A stretch of 64,000 bases of DNA from contig CAJNAR010000017.1 in the NCBI GenBank assembly GCA_905220665.1, positions 62,001 through 126,000 of the forward strand, in the 5' to 3' direction. Under the pieces are notes generated by a model that was given only the letters and a program-made list of their open reading frames with translations, had not been told where the DNA came from and made no database searches. Below, one piece after another: positions 24,428 through 35,399 of this stretch; the stretch's first letter is position 1, and each line of letters begins with the position of its first letter. This DNA comes from Albugo candida (lineage: Eukaryota > Oomycota > Peronosporomycetes > Albuginales > Albuginaceae). Made by a program: the position numbers and the translations under genes.

Positions 24428-27400
24428 GGTGGCCCTGCTCACGGTGTTCGAAAATGTCCACGACATGGGGGCAATCGTGCCGCAGTGGAGTTTCAAATTT
24501 TCACGAGTTCTCAGAGTCAGGGTACCCCCGCCATTTCACCAAGCACTGGTTCTGTCCATTGCGACGACGTCGCTTTAGAATTCTCTCCACATGGAACTGT
24601 CGTTTTCCTTGCTTATCGATCAGAACAGGCGGAGATCGACACATCGGGACCATCCCATGGTGATCTCTGCCAGACCATTGAAGAGTTGAAGCACGAGGTG
24701 CAACGCCTTCGCGAGCGTGTGGTACGCCTGGAATAGGTTGAGAACCGGGAACGAGCCCTGGAGCAGGGTCAATCTCGCTTGGAGGGGCAGCTGGATATCC
24801 TGTTGCGGATGCAGCAATACGTGGCACGGCCACCTCCTTTGGCGCCAGCGCCTCTAGATTCACATGGGAAGGATCCCGATAAAGCTTGAGAAAGCCAACG
24901 TAAAACACGAGATGTGTGCGCAATTTTCGCGGAAGGTTAAGGGTGAAAGCAAGTCCCTTCTTCGCCATGACCGTGAATGGCCTAATGAAGCGTGGCCGCT
25001 TTTTGTCTTGAAGAGAGCGGACATTTGTAGGTAGGTTTTTAGTACTGAGTAATACCTGGTCTCCGACCGCATAACTTTCAAGACAACCTCTGATTTTAGC
25101 ATCAGCTTGTTCTTTTTGTCGGTCTTGGCTTTCAGCCATTGCGCCACGCACATGTCGTAAGACATTCAATCGCGTTGCGAGAAACTCGTGAACCTATTTT
25201 TTAACAGTAGCAGGGCTGACATCAGCAACCCAATCGGCCATCACTCCCCCTTCAAGCCCTGAACCACCTAGTGATAGCGTTAACGGGACGCGAGAGTGGG
25301 TAAGCCCGTTTACGTAGAACGGATTATAGCCGGTAGAGGCATGAACAGAGTTGTTTAACGCAAACTTAACAACAGAGAGCATGGAGCCCAACGCTTAAGT
25401 GTTTCAGCGCAAATGCTGCGTAAGATATCACCAATAACGCTATTTACTCGCTCAGTTGACCATCGGTCTGCGGATGATCCGCAGTAGACATATCCAAGCG
25501 GGTGCCATGAAGATGGACTTCCAAAACTTCCCAGAGAAGCGAGGATCTCTATCATTGATTATTGCCACAGGCAAACCGTGTTGACGGAACATTCGATCGA
25601 TAAATAGCGTAGCGGTACCTGCATTATCGATAGAGTCCGGCGCAGCCACGAAATGAGCCATCTTGCTCAAACGTTCAACAAAGACCACGATACCCGTATT
25701 GCTTTCCGAATCTTTCGGTAGGCCAAACATAAAATCCATACGAATGGACTCCCAACACCTTGTGGGTACTGGTAAACTAGCTAGCGGCGCAGCCGCATGC
25801 GCTGAAGGTTTAACCCGTTGACACATTTCACATGTACGTACGTACTTACCCATTTATACAGGTTGGGCCACCAATAGTATTGACTCAATGAGCTATAGGT
25901 CTTCTCACGACCGATATGACCACTCAACGCAGTATCATGTGCCTCATAGAGGATTCGATACTTCAACTCCTCATCATGAGGGACAACGATGCGAGGACTA
26001 TCCTCCACATCCATGCAGTAACAGAACAGGCCTTGATCTGTGGAATATCGATGTAGCCTCGCACGTAACCGTGCCGACAATTCTATGTCTGAGTCTTTAA
26101 ACTCCTATCTTCCAAGTGCACGTAGCAATGCTACACACCGTTTATCTTTGGCATAAGCCCCACGGATTAAGTCATTGATTGAAGACGACAGTGTCGTAAG
26201 ATGAGAAAGCTCAAAATCAGGCTTGCGAGACAACGCATCGGCCAAAGCATTTTGCTTAACCGGCTTATGCTTCACCTCGAAGTTTTATTAGGCAAAGAAT
26301 GAAAGCCAACGAGCCATTCTCTGAGAGAGATGAGGCGACTGAGTCACAGTGTGTAATGACGCATGATCCGAGTAAATCACAAAAAGTCTAGAACCTAGCA
26401 GATGAACTTTGAATTTGACCAGAGCATACTTCATTGCAAGTAACTCTTTGTCATGAACTGGGTAGTTCCTCTCTGCAGCCTTGACCTAGCGTGATTCATA
26501 CGCGACAACACGCTCATGACCATCGGTATCTACTTGGAGTAGAGCACAACCGATGGAAAAGTCAGATGCATCACAGACAACACTGAATGGCCGCTCAGGG
26601 TCTGGAAACGCCAACAGTGGGGCCTGAAGGAGACTCTCCTTAACTGCTTCAAAAGCAGCGTTCTGTGTGCTAGTGCAGCACCATTCCACATCCTTTTTAA
26701 GGAGATCAGACAACTGCCAAGCCATATCAGCGTAATTCTCGCTGTAATTATGCAAGTAGTTGGCGAGCCCAAACCACTTCCGCAAATCCTTTTGGTTCTT
26801 AGGAACCGGCCAATCGACTACGGCTTTCACCTTCCCGGGGTCCGCTTTAAGGCCTCGCTTCCCGATGAAGCACCCTAAGAAGAGAATCTCTTCCGCACCA
26901 AAGATGCATTTCGAGGCGTTGGCATACAACTTGTTCGTGCGCATGCACCCGAGCACAGCTCGTAAATGGCCCACATCAGACTGACCGTTCATGGCACGAC
27001 TATGGAAAAAGATGTCATCAAATATGTTTGTGCGTAACCTCGATGAGGTCTGAACAGCTGCGTCACCAGACGATTGAACGTAGCCTGAGCATTGGATAGC
27101 CTTTGAGGCATCACAAGCCACTCCCATAGCATACCACTTGGAGTACTAACTGCGGTGAGTGGTATATCAACAGCTCGCATGAGCAATTGGTAATAACTAT
27201 CGACTAAGTCAAGTGCACTGAACATGGTACAACCTACCATAGCGTTCTGAAGCACATCCTTACTATGAATTGGCGTCTAAGCCGGAATGGTGGCTGCATT
27301 CAGCTTATTATAAGCTCGGATAATACGCCACTTTCCATTGGGCTTTCTGACACAAAGTGTTGGCGTGAAATTAGGAGATTTACTCTCACGCACCATTCCA

Positions 27401-28910
27401 GCCGCGTGCTTTGCACGAAAGAACTCGTCAATGAAGTCACACTGTTCCTTGGGTAAAAGACACTGCCGTGTAACGCAGTATTTAGTTCCCGGAACCAAGT
27501 CAATTGCATGACGAGCACCTCTATCAGGAGGTAAGACGGACGGAGGATTCTGACATACCACGTCTTAAAATTTCTTATCCAAAGGATAGTACGGATCCAT
27601 AGGATATTTCAGGATCGCTTATCCACTACGGGCAGTAAGTGCTAACTTCGTGAACTCAAGAACGGATTCGCCCATTAGAGAGGATGAGTTCAAGTCAACA
27701 TCGGGTCGAATGACCACTACTTCGGATAATTCACCAGCCTTTAAGGCATTTCCGAACTCAAAATGCTACATTTCATCTAGCTCTAACAGTGCGTTCAACG
27801 ATGGGAGAGCCATAAGGCCGACTTGACCATCAACTGGGCCAGTCGCTCCATTCACAATTGTGAAAAGCTGTTCGCTGGCATCACTATGTGACATAACAGT
27901 CGCTTTGCGTCTCGCAACCGCCATCTGGCGCCGTTGCCGTCTCTCTTTGGAGACCATACACCTCATCGAGGTTGAAAAATCCTTGTTCCCAGGGGCAGTT
28001 TGTTTTGCAACCTTACTTTGCTCTATACGAGAGCCGATGTCCCGACCGACATCCATGAAGAGTCAGATAACTCAAGCTCATCATCCAGTGAACGTTTACG
28101 TGTCACTCCACGTGCATCAACCGGGCATAACCCTAGATGCCTTGGCTTCTCGCCAACAATGTCATTACCGACATCCAGTGTGGTGCCATCTCGGCCGACC
28201 TCACTCTGTGTAATTTTACGTGCCACTCCGCGCACATCCATAGAGCTCAGCTCGAGATGTCTTGGAACTAGGTTCGCAATGCTATCAGCATTCAGTGACT
28301 CATTATCGCAATTATCTTCACTCAACGGAGTACGTGCCGTATCGCTATCAGTTAGCGAGCTGCCCTCGTTTCAAATGTCGTCAACATTGGAATTAATCAA
28401 CTAAGACATTCCAATTTCCAGCACACAGACATCCTCTGTCAGTATCTCGCGCCAATAGCGCTTCTGTTTCCTAGCAAAGGTGGGTTCATGACTCGCCAAA
28501 GCTTCGCTAGGAACAGTGCGCGTTGCGCCTAAGGTCCTAGACCTCCAATCCATTCATGGCTTATGGCGTTCAAGACAGGCCATACATAGAGCGAGATCAT
28601 ATCTCGAATCCAGATCTAGGACAAGACAGCGCTCAATGCTGTCGAAGGCCAAAAACTTTACGCCTAAGTCCAACGGAACTTTAGGCACGGTGATACGAGT
28701 CTCAGTCGCTAAGCGAACAGAGATCGAATCCCCCTCATGCGCTTTATTCGCCTCAGCGTATTGCTGACTCCCTTCCAGGGAACGACGTCGAGTGTAATTG
28801 CATGACGCTCCGGAGTCGATCAAAATCGACCATGGCTTATCAAATCCCTTCACAGTCGCCTGTGCGACTAACAAGCCTGGCTTGTATCCACGCTCCGTGC
28901 TAGCAGGCAC
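24428..28910 (-). pseudogene. gypsy pol polyprotein: protease, RT, RNase H, integrase, chromodomain
   Basis: Frameshifted pol read on the minus strand. Protease near 28800 shows ILIDSGASCNY (active-site DSG). Reverse transcriptase at 27400-26900 shows TLCVRKPNGKWRIIRAYN, FSALDLVDSYYQLLM and a damaged catalytic box (FDDIFFHS in place of Y/FxDD). RNase H is near 26600 (FSVVCDASDFSIGCAL). Integrase has the HHCC finger (DTALSGHIGREKTY; CEMCQRVKP) and core aspartates in MDFMFGLPKD and INDRDPRF. A C-terminal chromodomain reads FHVERILKRRRRNGQNQCLV and KWRGYPDSENS. Its conserved tryptophan is now a TGA, and the frame then continues KFETPL...DCPHVVDIFEHREQ to a stop near 24428. A chromodomain directs integration to marked chromatin in this class. 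Confidence 0.86.
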
Positions 28911-30050
28911 AGAGCTCTTGGGGCCAAGACCTGCTCACCTCCATCTCCTGGAGGCCCCACAGAACCTAATTCATCCCATTAAGGCGCCCCGCGCCTACTG
29001 AACCTTGACGCTTCTCCGCGCCATACCAGGTTTCTGATTAGTAGCGGGTACTCGATTCATATGAGCCCGGCGTTTTTCGCGCAACGGGCACCTGGGACGC
29101 AGGTGGCTGGTGCTCCCGAATGAATAGCATCGGGTGTCGCGTTATTGCTCAGCAACTTGGAGCTCGGCCTCTCCTTCACCTTCAGCGTTGCTACGGTTAA
29201 TAGGTTCAGGCTTACAAAAAGCCAATGTACTCATAGAGCATGTTCTCGCAGAACTTGGGTTATACCCATTCCAACAAAATCTAGCCGACTTAAAGTTCTG
29301 CTCAGCATTATGAGCTATTTCGACCGCTTCATCAAAGCTAGACAGGTGAACTCATAAGACTTCGGTTCTGGCAACGCCATTGCGAATCCCTTCCATGAAC
29401 ACGGTCACATGGATCACCTCAGAAAGAGGCTTATTCCACATAGCGGCTATGAGTGTTCTCAACTCTTGGACATAGTCCGATAATTCGTTCTTACCCTGAC
29501 GGGTAGATAAGGAGCGTGACGCACGCGATATGCCTGATTAGGCGGCGCAAAGACGCGCTTGAGTTGCAACTTCAGCGAATCCCATGTGGGAAATGCCATG
29601 TCCATTTACGTACCGCACGTCAAGGCCCATTTTCTAGCTCTACCATCGAGCTTGTTAACCGCCAGCGAGACTCGCTGATGCTCAACTGAGATCATGCCAG
29701 ACTTCATGGCCATTTCTACCTCACGGATCCAGAGGACTAGGTTTTCACCCTCTTTCCCGGAGAAGTGACGGACGTCCAATTTTACTGGACGAGGCTTAGC
29801 CTCTTCGTCTGGTAAAGACACAAATCGTATTGGCATAGCCTACGCCATTTGGTCTCAAAACTGCCCTAATAGGGGCGTTTCATACTGCATGGAACCCTCA
29901 AGACGTGCATTCAACACGTCCGGGCCTTGCGAAACAAGAAACTACGCATATTCGGGGCCCCCAGCTGCGATCAGCTTGTTAAGCGCAACCCTTTGTGCCT
30001 CAGAGAGGGGAGTGGGCTGTTTCATCCTCACAGAGGATCAATCTTTACAG
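28911..30050 (-). pseudogene. gypsy gag remnant
   Basis: The minus-strand frame 29836-29606 reads LDVRHFSGKEGENLVLWIRE and EHQRVSLAVNKLDGRARKWA. This is the capsid-like pattern of Ty3/gypsy Gag (FSGxxxENxxxWxxxxE ... A...L.G.A..W). Downstream sequence to the protease is broken into short frames. It lies directly after the primer-binding site, as expected. Confidence 0.6.
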
Positions 30051-30084
30051 ACTTAGGTGTAGATTGACTGCAAGTGCTACCAAG

Positions 30085-32932
30085 TGTAGCGGAGCTACTC
30101 TAGCTACTTGCCAGAGGAAGGCTATCTGCTCAACAAGCAACTTAGTTCTTTAAAAGAACTAGACTCAACGAGTCAACAAGCTTTAAAGCTTAAGGTCCTT
30201 GTTCAAGGGACCTAACGATTCAGGGAATCGACAACACAGCACAAGTGCACATGATCTGAGACGCCTGAAGCAGGCACGTGTCTCTAACTGATCAAAAGGG
30301 GAACTGTTCTTTATTTATTTTTAGGGAACCTATGGATTTTATACCACTTTTTTCAGAAAATATGGTTTATATACCAGATGTTAAAAAAAATATGGTTTAT
30401 ATACCAAAAGTTGGAAAATATGGTTTTTATACCAAACGTTAAAATATATGGATTTTATACCAAAAGTTGGAAAAATATGGATTATATACCAAAAGTTAAA
30501 GAACTATGGATTATATACAAGAAGTTGAAAAAATATGGTTTATATACCAAAACAAATATCACTCGGGCGAAATCGTAAAATTATGAAAAATACACGAAAA
30601 GGTCTAAAGATTATGTAAAATTATTGAAAATATATTTTTTATCACTAGGAAGAGATTAGTCCTTGCAGGTGCGCTTGTTGTGGCCGTAGTTACCGCATGT
30701 AGTGCACTTGTTGCTGCGCTCATTCTTGAAAGCTTCTGTGGCAGCCTGAGACTCGATTCGCTTCGACTTCTTCGGCCGACCACGCTTCTTTGACACCGTG
30801 AGAGGTTGGTGCTTTTCTAAACGGGTCAGTTCATCCATCGTCACGCACGGACTCATCTTTACCATGGGGTCTTAAGCACGTTGGTACACCTCCTTGGTCC
30901 ACGAAGCATCGCAGAAAGTCTTGAGTAGCGAGAACTTGTTGACGCATCGAAGGGCCGCATAGAGATGAGAGCATGGCTCTTTCATGTCGCCAAAGTAGCC
31001 ACAAGAACACGGATTTTCAGGATTATCTAGATCCGCAGAATACTCCACAGGAAGCTCTCCATCCTTCCTCACCTTGACCACGAAGGATGACAGGCAACTC
31101 GGGACGAGTTCGATCTTGTCAACGAGAGAGAAATTGCGCTTGCGCTCGAATTCCTTGGTTGCGTAAGCTGTGAGTTCCCCCCATCAAGCCGACTTGGCGA
31201 CTGATCCAACCCACTTGATCCCTATGTACTTTTCCACCCCATAAGACAGTCCAGAAATGGCTTTAGCTTCAAGTGGGACGTTATTAACAGACTCCACGTT
31301 GTTGCTAGTCATGGTCCCAAAGCGCGGACGTATACTATACGCGGCAGCCCATTCGAGCTTATCTGCATCAAATAGCCATTGCCTTTTCATTGTGTTTCTC
31401 CAACTCACTGGCTCGCCGTTCGAACGACGCATCCGTCAAGGACTTGGCCAGATTCCATGCTTGGTCCTTCAATGTCGCATTGCGAAACTGGGCGTTGAAA
31501 TTCTCGAGCATGTGACGAACACAAAAAAAGTGAGGGATGTCACCTGCTTCAACTTGCATCGCCGGAATGAGACCCTTGTCACGGTCGGAGATGACGAATG
31601 CTGGCGCTTCTATAGAGCGTCGAAGAAAGGCTAGGAACCATGACCAATTGTCTTTTGTCTCACCTGACACCCAAGCGACCGCGACAATTTGGATCTCATC
31701 GTTGCTGTTTTTACAGGAAGCGACAAGAAAGACTCCACCATATTTGTGCTTCATAATTGTGCCATCCAGATTGATACCGCGATCTGCAAATTCGCGAAGC
31801 ACATGAATGCCGGGCTTGTATACGATGACAACCCGAAAAAATTTGTCCTCACGCAGCGTGATATCTGCCTTGTGTCCGCGCTTGTTCATTTCGTGTACGT
31901 ATGACAAGATAAAATGGTATTGCGTGCGATCTTCATCGAAGAGTTGCGATTTAAGGCGAATGCAGGCGTCGACACAAGTCTGGTACGTCAATAGACGCCC
32001 ATCAGCCATTAGCTTCTTCTGCATCTTAGCTGGACTGGCGTCACGAGTTTTATCAACGACGAACTGGAGGGCCGAGTCAATCAAAGCGACGTATGAAGAC
32101 TTGTTTCAACGACTCGCTTCGTATAAAGCCAAGTCAACCCTCGTTGCGTCGCATGTGTGCGGCACGAACGTATGAGGCGGCTCAAATCCCTTACCATACG
32201 CAAAAGCGACTGCGAAGCTGCAATTTGGATCGACACACAATACCTTGTAGCGTCTGTGGTCGCTCGATATGACACGAAACGCTCGTCCAACTTTTCGTTG
32301 TATTCAATGATCGCACTTGTTATATCGTCGCGACTGGCGTAGTCGCGTGAGTAGAAGTATGCACGCCCGTATGCACATTCCCCTGGCGAACAGCCGTCAC
32401 TTGACTCTTGTGTCTCACCAACGTAGACGTCGTTGCTGGCAGTCCTCATAGTCGCCAGATGTGAATATTCTAACGATATAGCACTCAAGAATGTGTAAAC
32501 TTCAGACTTTTTGGTGTATTTTTCTTTTTTTTAAACTTGGCCCGTGTTATATTCGTTTTGGTATATAAACCATATTTATTCAACGTTTGGTATATAATCC
32601 ATATTTTTTTAACTCTTGGTATAAAATCCACATTGTTTTAACGTTTGGTATAAAAACCATATTTTTTGAAGTTTTGTTAAATAATCTATATTTTAACTTT
32701 TGATATAAATACCATATTTCTGAAACTTTTGGTATATAAGCCATATTTTTTGAAAAAAGTGGTATAAAATCCCCATATTCTCTTAGAAGAGTACCTTACG
32801 CTAAACGTACCTAACCTAGGTAACATTGGCCGGTGGCTGACACGCGTCAGCTCCTAAAGCGAATAACCCTAAGCGTCTCAAATGTGTACCACACTGCATG
32901 ACGGTTACTAACCGACGTATAAACCCGTTACA
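30085..32932 (-). repeat. 5' LTR of the gypsy element, split by a MULE insertion
   Basis: The LTR runs from TGTAGC at 30085 to GTTACA at 32932. Removing the MULE (about 30331-32775) leaves roughly 400 bp, a reasonable LTR size. The primer-binding site abuts its inner edge and the CGCAT duplication its outer edge. The MULE therefore inserted after the retrotransposon. Confidence 0.85.
30331..32775 (-). mobile_element. Mutator-like element (MULE) with multi-repeat inverted ends, decayed transposase
   Basis: The ends are inverted: the left begins GGATTTTATACCACTTTTTT, and the right end read backwards begins GGGATTTTATACCACTTTTTT. Inside each end, about seven imperfect ~30-bp units of the type ATGGTTTATATACCAAAAGT repeat in tandem (30331-30552 and 32553-32775). 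The minus-strand transposase is in pieces: 32488-32081, 32084-31368, 31432-31184, 31081-30872 and 30865-30656. It shows DGTIMKHKYGGVFLVASCKN, FVISDRDKGLIPAMQ, HFFCVRHMLENFN, a SWIM finger (CSCGYFGDMKEPCSH) and a CCHC knuckle (CTTCGNYGHNKRTC). At least three frameshifts make it inactive. No convincing target duplication was found. Confidence 0.9.
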
Positions 32933-32937
32933 CGCAT

Positions 32938-33789
32938 TATACTAATCAATAGAATTCGAGATTCATCAAGTCAACGACGACTTCGGTGAATATCATCATG
33001 AGAAATATCGATTATGATCGTGTTGAATTGCTTCACTCTTCTATAAATCACCACATGTATCTCCTAATGTCACGGTCGTCATGGTGAAAATGAGTAGAGT
33101 CAGGCCACATTTCCACCCAATGAAGGTTTTTGTAGGCATTATATCTAGCGTGGATGGTGGCCTAGGATGCTCGACACATTGCCAATATTAGTGTGTCTAG
33201 TCCATTCTGAAAGCTTGCAAGAAGGCACGGTAAATAAAACGGAATGCAAGCATTTGAGCGCTATGGTCAAAAACGGCAAAGAAAGATGTCTATCTTTCCA
33301 GGGGATGTTCTTGCAGAAAAATATGTCGGTATCGGATTTTTGCAGCAACATCTCACTTGGGTATTGCTGTGATTACTTTGTTGGATAATGGAAAAGTAAG
33401 GTGCTTATTTTTCGATTGGTCTCATTGGCTTTAGATATTGATGGATACAAGCCTGAATCGGCTTTCACTTGGATTTAAGGGACCAACATTCGTATTGAAT
33501 AAAGAAAACAGAGTGTAATAAGGCTCTCTATGAGATTGACTCCATCTCAGCTTTTGCTAATGACCCCAGCAACGTTCCTTGCATTATTGTAGGCACTTGC
33601 TAAGAAAGAATGTGCAGGTGAAGAACGATCAATCAGATATCATAAGCAGCAGAGCCCCGCAGATAGGAGAAGTGATTTTGCTCTCAATCAGAATCGCCTA
33701 AAACAAATTGTCTCATTATCCTTTATCTAATGACCTGGGTAGTATCAAGAACCTTCCCATTTTTCCTTTTAGACGAGATTGAGAGGTCG
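32938..33789. other. intergenic, no supported gene
   Basis: About 850 bp right of the gypsy element. Small frames on both strands at 33145-33388 overlap each other and lack any domain or splice logic. Confidence 0.4.
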
Positions 33790-33966
33790 AAGTCTGACGT
33801 AACATTGTATCATAGGCTTCTTCATTTTCGTTGACAGCTTTCTTTTTGCCAGTATCTTCTTTGCTTGTTGGTCATATCCGCAGCGGGTGATTCTTTGTTA
33901 GGATCGGGGTGTCCGATGGTGCCGACATTGACGTTGTGTTTGACGCGCTCGAACTTTGGCTTCATG
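33790..33966 (-). pseudogene. fragment resembling organellar elongation factor Tu N-terminus
   Basis: The minus-strand reading KPKFERVKHNVNVGTIGHPD closely follows the start of mitochondrial EF-Tu (FxRxKPHVNVGTIGHVDHGKT). Immediately after, the P-loop is lost (PDPNKE in place of VDHGKT) and the frame must shift to give KKILAKRKLSTKMKKP, reminiscent of the next EF-Tu helix (AITKVLAEKG). Nothing further is recognisable. I read it as a short pseudogene fragment; the match is brief, so chance or an unrelated gene is not excluded. Confidence 0.45.
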
Positions 33967-34209
33967 TTGTAAGAAAACAGTAAATTGAAAAATGCTCCAT
34001 TGCACAGCAATCATACGCCCTGTAGAGTAATTCATCAATAAATACTCCTCTGCAAAGTGGACCCATTTGAGAAAAATGCTGCTGGTTAGGCACATGGTTC
34101 AACATGTACCCATTTGAGTAAAAAGCTGCGATTGGGTCACATGATTGGTTGATATTCTATGAAGCACTTTTCCATGTAAAAAAGCATTTAGAACGCTTCC
34201 AAACCCTTG

Positions 34210-34791
34210 TCAGAGTGGATGATTTCTACGTCTTCCAAGGCTACTGTTCTTCGGAGAAGATTGTGACATCGCTGCAAATAATATTCTACTTGATACAATG
34301 AAGAATAAACTTGCAGCCTGTTTATAATTGATCAGCTTGTGCGTACTCCGTAGATAAGAATTCAGGAATGCTTCTAGTGGAGATGATATATTCGACCCAC
34401 TTGTCCATCCACGTCCTTGTTCTCTGCGCATATATGGTGTCGATTCTACAGATATTGTTACGCATAGCGTGTATGTTTCCTGGTCAAAAGCTGAGAAGTC
34501 GAGGCCATAGCAATTTTGAGCACCAAGTCTCAAGGATCGTACGATCCACACAGCTGCTTGTACATCGAATGGAACTTTTCTGGAGGTGCTCATTTGTCGC
34601 CACGCAATGGTGTGGAAGCGTGCGACATTTGGTATTATGGCAGAGTTTGCAGAGAGCGCGGATAGTGTATTGACATAACTATGGAGATGGTGCGTGGCTC
34701 GTCGAAGCAACCAGCAGTGTTGAAGTGTTGCCAACAGACGGGAAGTCTGCGAGCATACTGAAGACTGCCGCGATTCCGACACAGCAAGCAT
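34210..34791 (-). CDS. hypothetical ORF, 193 residues
   Basis: Single open frame without recognisable domain, signal peptide or membrane segment. It overlaps, on the other strand, the region where upstream UBR-ligase sequence would be expected, so it may be a chance opening in debris. Confidence 0.22.
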   Translation of the reverse strand: MLAVSESRQSSVCSQTSRLLATLQHCWLLRRATHHLHSYVNTLSALSANSAIIPNVARFHTIAWRQMSTSRKVPFDVQAAVWIVRSLRLGAQNCYGLDFSAFDQETYTLCVTISVESTPYMRREQGRGWTSGSNISSPLEAFLNSYLRSTHKLINYKQAASLFFIVSSRILFAAMSQSSPKNSSLGRRRNHPL

Positions 34792-34841
34792 GTTTATCTT
34801 GCGAGAGAAGTCTCTTGAGCCCCAGTTAGTCGACCTCCCGA

Positions 34842-35308
34842 TCTAGTCCGACAAGCTCTACAGTCAAGACATGGGTCAAAAGTGTGAGCGATGCGATAAA
34901 GTTCCGACAGAAGCAGGATTGTGTTTTGTTTGCGGACAATATCTTTGCTGCGGTGATTCGTGCTGTGAGACCCCGTGCATGCTTGATGGTCCTCCTGTTG
35001 GCGAATGTACAAGACATGCAGCTGAATGTGGAGACGGTGTTGAAATCGTGCTTTTACTGGACTTATGTCGTGTTGTTATTATACCAGGAAGTATGGCAGC
35101 GTACTTTTCAAGCCCTTATGTCGATGCACATAATGTAGAAGATATAGGCCTACAGTGTGATCGTCCATTACGTCTTGATGTGGCGAGGTACCAGCATTTG
35201 AAAAGCTTAAGAATCAATCATCGTATCTTTCTGAAGTGTCCCGTCAACGATACTTGTTTGATCTCCCGTATGCGATCAATCTCTCGTATTTGTAAGATTT
35301 TGATATAA
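34842..35308 (+). pseudogene. C-terminal fragment of a UBR-type (N-recognin) ubiquitin ligase
   Basis: Plus-strand frame matching the extreme C-terminus of UBR1/UBR2/PRT6-type E3 ligases. It has paired cysteine motifs CERCDKVPTEAGLCFVCGQ and CCGDSCC, then GECTRHAAECGDGVEIVLLL, AAYFSSPYVDAHNVED and RPLRLDVARYQHLKSL. In frame upstream a TAG interrupts SLEPQLVDLPI-stop-SDKLYSQD, which also fits the family. UBR ligases are ~2000 residues, but only ~150 codons are present and a gypsy element sits 1.9 kb upstream. The rest of the gene is missing, so this is a truncated relic rather than a functional ligase. Confidence 0.62.
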
Positions 35309-35399
35309 CAAAAATGAAATTCGTCAGACATTTTGTGTGACGAATTGCGATTGTCGCCTTTGTAAGATGCTACTGACAGCACAAAAGCAAGAAAAGCTT

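Larger units (their letters stand above)
23385..32932 (-). mobile_element. Ty3/gypsy LTR retrotransposon (chromointegrase type), decayed and nested
   Basis: Full insertion of a minus-strand gypsy element. Both ends start or finish with TG...CA (TGTAGC at 23385, GTTACA ending at 32932). They are flanked by the 5-bp duplication CGCAT (23380-23384 and 32933-32937), which fixes the original insertion. In transcriptional order come the 5' LTR (30085-32932, itself interrupted by a MULE), a primer-binding site at 30066-30082 (TGGTAGCACTTGCAG on the minus strand, 2 bp from the LTR), gag, protease, reverse transcriptase, RNase H, integrase, chromodomain, a further 1-kb tail and a truncated 3' LTR. Many frameshifts and stops are present. 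Confidence 0.9.

Noticed and set aside
30331..30552. Regularly spaced repeats resembling a CRISPR array
   Set aside because: Eukaryotic context, variable units, no unique spacers, and an inverted copy at 32553-32775 identifies them as transposon ends.
30378..30578. ORF encoding a repetitive peptide (FIYQKLENMVFIPNVK type)
   Set aside because: It is only a translation of the tandem units in the MULE terminal repeat.
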